This document shows positions 7,629-7,907 of a DNA stretch of 7,907 nt, one piece after another (the stretch's first letter is position 1; each line of letters opens with the position of its first letter). Both the position numbers and the translations under genes were made by a program. Under the pieces are notes generated by a model. It worked only from the letters and a program-made list of their open reading frames with translations. It was not told where the DNA came from and searched no databases. Source of the DNA: an uncultured Bacilli bacterium (lineage in GTDB: Bacteria > Bacillota_I > Bacilli_A > RF39 > UBA660); assembly GCA_947586295.1 (NCBI GenBank), contig CANPXQ010000041.1:1-7907 (forward strand), in the 5' to 3' direction.

Positions 7629-7652
7629 ATCAAATTTATTCTATTATTGCAA
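7624..7652 (-). promoter_or_regulatory. Upstream minus-strand promoter P1
   Basis: TTGCAA (7652-7647), a 17-nt spacer and TATACT (7629-7624) on the minus strand, with an extended -10 TG one base before the hexamer. The expected start is near 7617-7619. Its transcript would carry the mini-ORF at 7569-7592 and meet the terminator at 7514-7550 before reaching rpoB. Confidence 0.6.
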
Positions 7653-7708
7653 TCTTTTTTCTAGAACTATTGATTATTGTTAGAAGTTCCCGACATATAT
7701 ACTGATGG

Positions 7709-7731
7709 GAAATAAGTCGTAGAAATAAGTC
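7709..7731. repeat. Tandem 10-bp direct repeat GAAATAAGTC
   Basis: GAAATAAGTC occurs at 7709-7718 and again at 7722-7731, separated by GTA (period 13). Nine bases of the motif (AAATAAGTC) also occur inverted at 7765-7773, so either direct copy can pair with the same downstream arm. Confidence 0.75.
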
Positions 7732-7773
7732 AAAGACGAACATAGTGAGTTCATCTTGATCCTTGACTTATTT
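7723..7773. repeat. 11-bp perfect inverted repeat with a nested second stem
   Basis: AAATAAGTCAA (7723-7733) is the exact reverse complement of TTGACTTATTT (7763-7773). Inside, 7735-7741 and 7749-7755 form a second 7-bp stem around a 7-nt loop. Its single mismatch on the plus strand (C7737/A7753) becomes a G-U pair in minus-strand RNA, hinting that the minus strand may be the functional RNA. The two stems are joined by an asymmetric 7-versus-1-nt internal loop. It could be a structured RNA, an operator pair or a dispersed palindromic element. No known riboswitch or T-box motif was recognised. Confidence 0.6.
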
Positions 7774-7793
7774 ATTATAATTATAATATTTTT

Positions 7794-7830
7794 TCAAATA
7801 AAGTTTACCCTTATTTGATATTTTTCTTTT
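7794..7830 (+). terminator. Weak plus-strand terminator-like hairpin
   Basis: TCAAATAA (7794-7801) pairs with TTATTTGA (7811-7818), extended inward by G7803-C7810 past a bulged A, with a 6-nt loop. TATTTTTCTTTT follows. It would end plus-strand transcripts entering from 7709-7790 and shield the divergent promoter. Its 3' arm overlaps the -35 of that promoter, so it may be only coincidental symmetry. Confidence 0.35.
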
Positions 7831-7843
7831 CTAATTGTATTAT
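7815..7843 (+). promoter_or_regulatory. Sigma-A-type promoter for the divergent gene
   Basis: TTGATA (7815-7820), a 17-nt spacer and TATTAT (7838-7843), each hexamer one mismatch from consensus. The expected start is near 7850, giving a leader of about 42 nt before the ATG at 7892. Confidence 0.65.
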
Positions 7844-7882
7844 ATACCTCATTGGTTTATTTGTCATTTAGAATTGAGGTAT
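7844..7882. repeat. 8-bp inverted repeat flanking the divergent start site
   Basis: ATACCTCA (7844-7851) and TGAGGTAT (7875-7882) are exact reverse complements, with centres 31 bp apart, close to three helical turns. The left arm lies at the predicted transcription start. The right arm contains the GAGGT Shine-Dalgarno. It suits a DNA operator. If transcription starts further upstream, it could instead mask the ribosome binding site in RNA. Confidence 0.55.
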
Positions 7883-7891
7883 GATTTTTTT

Positions 7892-7907
7892 ATGAAAAAG
7901 ACAAATT
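7892..7907 (+). CDS. Start of an unidentified divergent gene (partial)
   Basis: ATG AAA AAG ACA AAT gives M-K-K-T-N before the window ends. GAGGT (7876-7880) lies 11 nt upstream, slightly long but usable, and a good promoter stands further upstream. The Lys-rich start fits either a secreted protein signal peptide or an ordinary AT-rich gene, and five codons cannot distinguish them. Function cannot be assigned. Confidence 0.5.

Larger units (their letters stand above)
7395..7891. other. Divergent regulatory intergenic region between rpoB and a plus-strand gene
   Basis: This 497-nt, very AT-rich stretch holds no long open frame. It contains two minus-strand promoters toward rpoB, a terminator between them, a possible seven-codon leader ORF, a repeat/palindrome element, a plus-strand promoter and an inverted repeat before the divergent gene. 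These are listed separately. The usual upstream neighbour rplL (L7/L12) is absent, so rpoBC stands apart from the rplKAJL cluster here. Confidence 0.85.

Noticed and set aside
7677..7703. TTGTTA and TATACT as a plus-strand promoter into the repeat element
   Set aside because: The spacing is 15 nt and the -35 is poor. It is not strong enough to claim a plus-strand RNA gene.
7763..7787. TTGACT followed by overlapping TATAAT hexamers on the plus strand
   Set aside because: Only 13 bases or fewer separate the -35 and -10, too short for a sigma-A promoter. The TTGACT is also part of the inverted-repeat arm.
7861..7885. TTGTCA and TATGAT as a promoter for the divergent gene
   Set aside because: The spacer is 13 nt, and the -10 would place the start at or beyond the ATG. 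The TTGATA-17-TATTAT pair upstream is much better.
7881..7895. ATG ATT TTT TTA TGA mini-ORF before the divergent gene
   Set aside because: Its ATG touches the Shine-Dalgarno directly, leaving no spacing for initiation. It is probably incidental to the AT-rich leader.

Overview
This window is an RNA polymerase locus from an AT-rich bacterium. Both large genes lie on the minus strand and are transcribed rpoB (7394 to 3777) then rpoC (3767 to 99). They encode the beta (1205 aa) and beta' (1222 aa) subunits. Together they fill about 92% of the window.

The likely host is a low-GC Firmicutes/Bacilli lineage near the Mollicutes, Acholeplasma or Erysipelotrichales-type groups. The evidence is the strong AT bias, the Firmicutes-type subunit architecture (no large lineage-specific insertions, acidic beta C-terminus) and sigma-A-type promoters. 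The genetic code is the standard bacterial one: all eight Trp codons in the two genes are UGG, and no UGA occurs in frame. This argues against a Mycoplasma/Spiroplasma-type code. The exact taxon cannot be fixed from this window.

Layout: 1-98 is an AT-rich tail downstream of rpoC with a weak hairpin terminator that overlaps the rpoC stop codon, and a short TA repeat. 99-3767 is rpoC. 3768-3776 is a 9-nt junction in which the rpoB stop codon forms part of the rpoC Shine-Dalgarno. 3777-7394 is rpoB, which starts at GTG. 7395-7891 is a 497-nt divergent intergenic region. 7892-7907 holds the first five codons of an unidentified plus-strand gene.

The intergenic region is dense with signals. Reading toward rpoB it has: a palindrome/direct-repeat element (7709-7773); an upstream minus-strand promoter P1 with a perfect palindrome over its -10 and start; a possible seven-codon Lys-rich leader peptide; an A/T-tract intrinsic terminator; a strong consensus promoter P2 (TTGACA-17-TACAAT); and a short leader with a hairpin. 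Reading the other way, a TTGATA-17-TATTAT promoter faces the divergent gene, with an inverted repeat spanning its start site and ribosome binding site. rpoBC is therefore detached here from the usual rplJ-rplL upstream partners and has its own regulatory region.

The most consequential coding observation is in the rifampicin pocket of beta. The positions equivalent to E. coli Q513 and H526 are Lys and Asp, both recognised resistance substitutions, so intrinsic rifampicin resistance is predicted. The most novel-looking non-coding signal is the P1, mini-ORF and terminator unit upstream of P2, which could be an attenuator or a short RNA gene.
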